DNA of 64,000 nt from Ochrobactrum quorumnocens (GTDB lineage: Bacteria > Pseudomonadota > Alphaproteobacteria > Rhizobiales > Rhizobiaceae). Location of the stretch: NCBI RefSeq assembly GCF_002278035.1, contig NZ_CP022604.1:868001-932000 (forward strand), given 5' to 3'. The translations under genes and the position numbers were made by a program. The number at the start of each line of letters is the position of its first letter. The first letter of the stretch is position 1. The notes under the pieces were generated by a model. The model saw only the letters and a list, made by a program, of their open reading frames with translations. It made no database searches and was not told the DNA's origin. Of this stretch, positions 62,643 through 64,000 are shown piece after piece.

Positions 62643-64000
62643 TTACTTTTTTGCTTTGGCGTTGATGATATCCTGCGCGCGCATCCAGTCCGGCGATCCG
62701 GATTTCATCTGTTTTTGTGCACGGATCGCAAAAATCTGAGCCTGCTGTAGCTTGCCGGAATAATAGTTCATGTCGGCTGTGGCAAGGTCTGCACGCGCCA
62801 TATCACCCGATTGGCCGTAAGCCTGGGCGAGATAGCCATATCCGCCCGGAAATTCAGGGTCGGCTGCAATGCCTGCTCTGATCTCTTTGATTGCGGTCGG
62901 CATATTCGCTTTTGATCCCGTCAACATCAAAGCGCGACCATAGCTCATCCGAAGAAGCGGGGACTTGCGTGTGTCGAGTGCAACGGCACGTTGGAAAGCC
63001 TTGGCAGCGCCCTGAGGATTGTTGGCTTTGATCAGAACTTCCCCCATCATTTCCTGAAAATATGGGTTCTTGGGCTGCTCTTTAATGAGTGCATCAAACT
63101 TGGGAAGAGCAGAACGCGCCGAGCCATTCAGATATGTTGTAATAGCACTGCCGTAGCGCGCGGGTAATCCGCCAGGGTTACCCCTGAACATGCGTTGCAA
63201 TGCGCCCATATTGTTGGAATAGGCAGCAATTTTTGCACGCGCCATATCATGTCTGAGCTGAAGAGCTGCGGAATCCGTCTTGTTGTAGTTGGGGCTCTTT
63301 TTGGCAAGCTCCTCGAGATTGGAAATGCGCTCGCGTGGCAAAGGATGGCTGATGCGATACTGATCAATCTGTGTACCCGACAGCGAAAGCGCCGAGGCAA
63401 AACGCTGGAATGTATCAAGCATGCCCTTCGTGGATTGACCGGTGGCATTTAGGTAGTTCACAGCCAGTCGATCTGCAGTCATTTCTTCGGTGCGCTGATA
63501 GCTGAGCAGGCTGCGCATTGCCATTTCTGTGCTGCCCATGGCGATGCCGCCACCGGCACCCGCAGCCGCACCACTGCCTGAAGCAGCACCTGCAACGCCT
63601 GCGCCTACGCCCAGCAGCATACCAATAACTGCCATGGTGCGTGCGCGGCTCAGCTGTTCGCGCAAGCGGTCCTGATGTCCACCAGCTATGTGTCCAGCTT
63701 CATGCGCGATAACGCCGATGATTTCGTTGGGAGTTTCAGCCTGCATGATCGCGCCTGTATTGATGAAAATACGGCGGCCGTCGACAAAGGCGTTGAAGCT
63801 CTGAGAATTGACGAGAATAACACGGACACCACGTCCGCCTAATCCGGCGACTTTAAGGATCGGCGCTGCATAATCGGCGACAAGCGCTTCAATTTCAGCA
63901 TCACGCACGATGGGAACACCACCGCCGCGTGATTGGGCCTGAACAGGCAGAACGCCTGTCACCGCGACAGCAAGCGCTGCAAAGGCAGCAACTGAACGAC
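62643..64000 (-). CDS. M48 family metalloprotease with TPR tail (BepA-like), N-terminus outside window
   Basis: The frame is open to the window edge. It ends its signal peptide as AAFAALAVAVTGVLPVQA. The zinc motif is GVIAHEAGHIAGGH, with the third ligand Glu in YQRTEEMTADRLAVNYL. A Gly/Ala membrane-like loop lies between. The C-terminal ~200 residues form TPR-like helices (NPYFQEMMGEVLIKANNPQGAAKAFQ). BepA-type proteases police outer-membrane protein assembly. The start codon is not in the window. Confidence 0.92.
   Translation of the reverse strand, partial: RSVAAFAALAVAVTGVLPVQAQSRGGGVPIVRDAEIEALVADYAAPILKVAGLGGRGVRVILVNSQSFNAFVDGRRIFINTGAIMQAETPNEIIGVIAHEAGHIAGGHQDRLREQLSRARTMAVIGMLLGVGAGVAGAASGSGAAAGAGGGIAMGSTEMAMRSLLSYQRTEEMTADRLAVNYLNATGQSTKGMLDTFQRFASALSLSGTQIDQYRISHPLPRERISNLEELAKKSPNYNKTDSAALQLRHDMARAKIAAYSNNMGALQRMFRGNPGGLPARYGSAITTYLNGSARSALPKFDALIKEQPKNPYFQEMMGEVLIKANNPQGAAKAFQRAVALDTRKSPLLRMSYGRALMLTGSKANMPTAIKEIRAGIAADPEFPGGYGYLAQAYGQSGDMARADLATADMNYYSGKLQQAQIFAIRAQKQMKSGSPDWMRAQDIINAKAKK

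Overview
The window reads as core chromosome of an alphaproteobacterium of the Brucellaceae (Brucella/Ochrobactrum clade). The evidence is an AcpXL/LpxXL cluster for a very-long-chain lipid A acyl group, an ExoR-type Sel1 regulator, the order dgt-argS-SPOR-nagZ-scpA-scpB-tatABC-serS-surE-pcm-nlpD, a fused SecDF, subunits tied to mitochondrial-type complex I, and a dense family of ~105-bp palindromic repeats resembling the Bru-RS elements of Brucella. Almost all of it is housekeeping sequence; the only recent insertion seen is one IS5/IS427-type element near the right end.

Layout. 1-3.3 kb: the end of a DUF1476 gene, an HpcH/HpaI aldolase, an RBBP9-type hydrolase and a VOC dioxygenase-like protein. 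3.3-10.4 kb, minus strand: purB, rpe, then the lipid A operon acpXL-fabF2-fabF1-adh-lpxXL. 10.7-18 kb: a GH108 lysozyme-like protein, galM and a PfkB sugar kinase, a 2H-phosphoesterase-like protein with phnM, a HAD phosphatase and dusA. 18-26.6 kb: a membrane aspartic protease, DUF1289, cobS and cobT, Lrp, a Fe-S type uracil-DNA glycosylase, a nuclease, exoR, xthA, DUF533 and erpA. 26.8-42.6 kb: nucleotide pool control, translation, cell envelope, chromosome segregation, Tat export, protein and nucleotide repair, and an NlpD-like lipoprotein. 42.6-51.6 kb: a DUF815 ATPase, yajC-secDF, a Mth938-like protein, an NDUFAF6-like protein, trmFO, a DUF1127 gene with four anti-Shine-Dalgarno hairpins, and two membrane proteins. 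51.8-64 kb: tRNA-Leu, tig, gatB, two GNAT proteins, NDUFA12, DUF2155, aat-accC-accB-aroQ, a DsbA-like protein, the IS element and an M48 protease cut by the window edge.

The most notable signals are these. (1) A tiny DUF1127 gene at 49469-49615 is followed on the same strand by four evenly spaced hairpins, each showing CCTCCTCCC in its loop. This matches the CcsR/'cuckoo' sRNA arrangement. (2) The two FabF proteins of the lipid A operon look like a ketosynthase/chain-length-factor pair: one has a complete C-H-H triad, while the other has Glu in place of Cys and has lost one His. (3) About sixteen MITE-like repeats end in TAGAGC or TAAAGC. In four of them the terminal TA is the stop codon of the neighbouring gene, and in one the terminal TA is the insertion site of the IS element.
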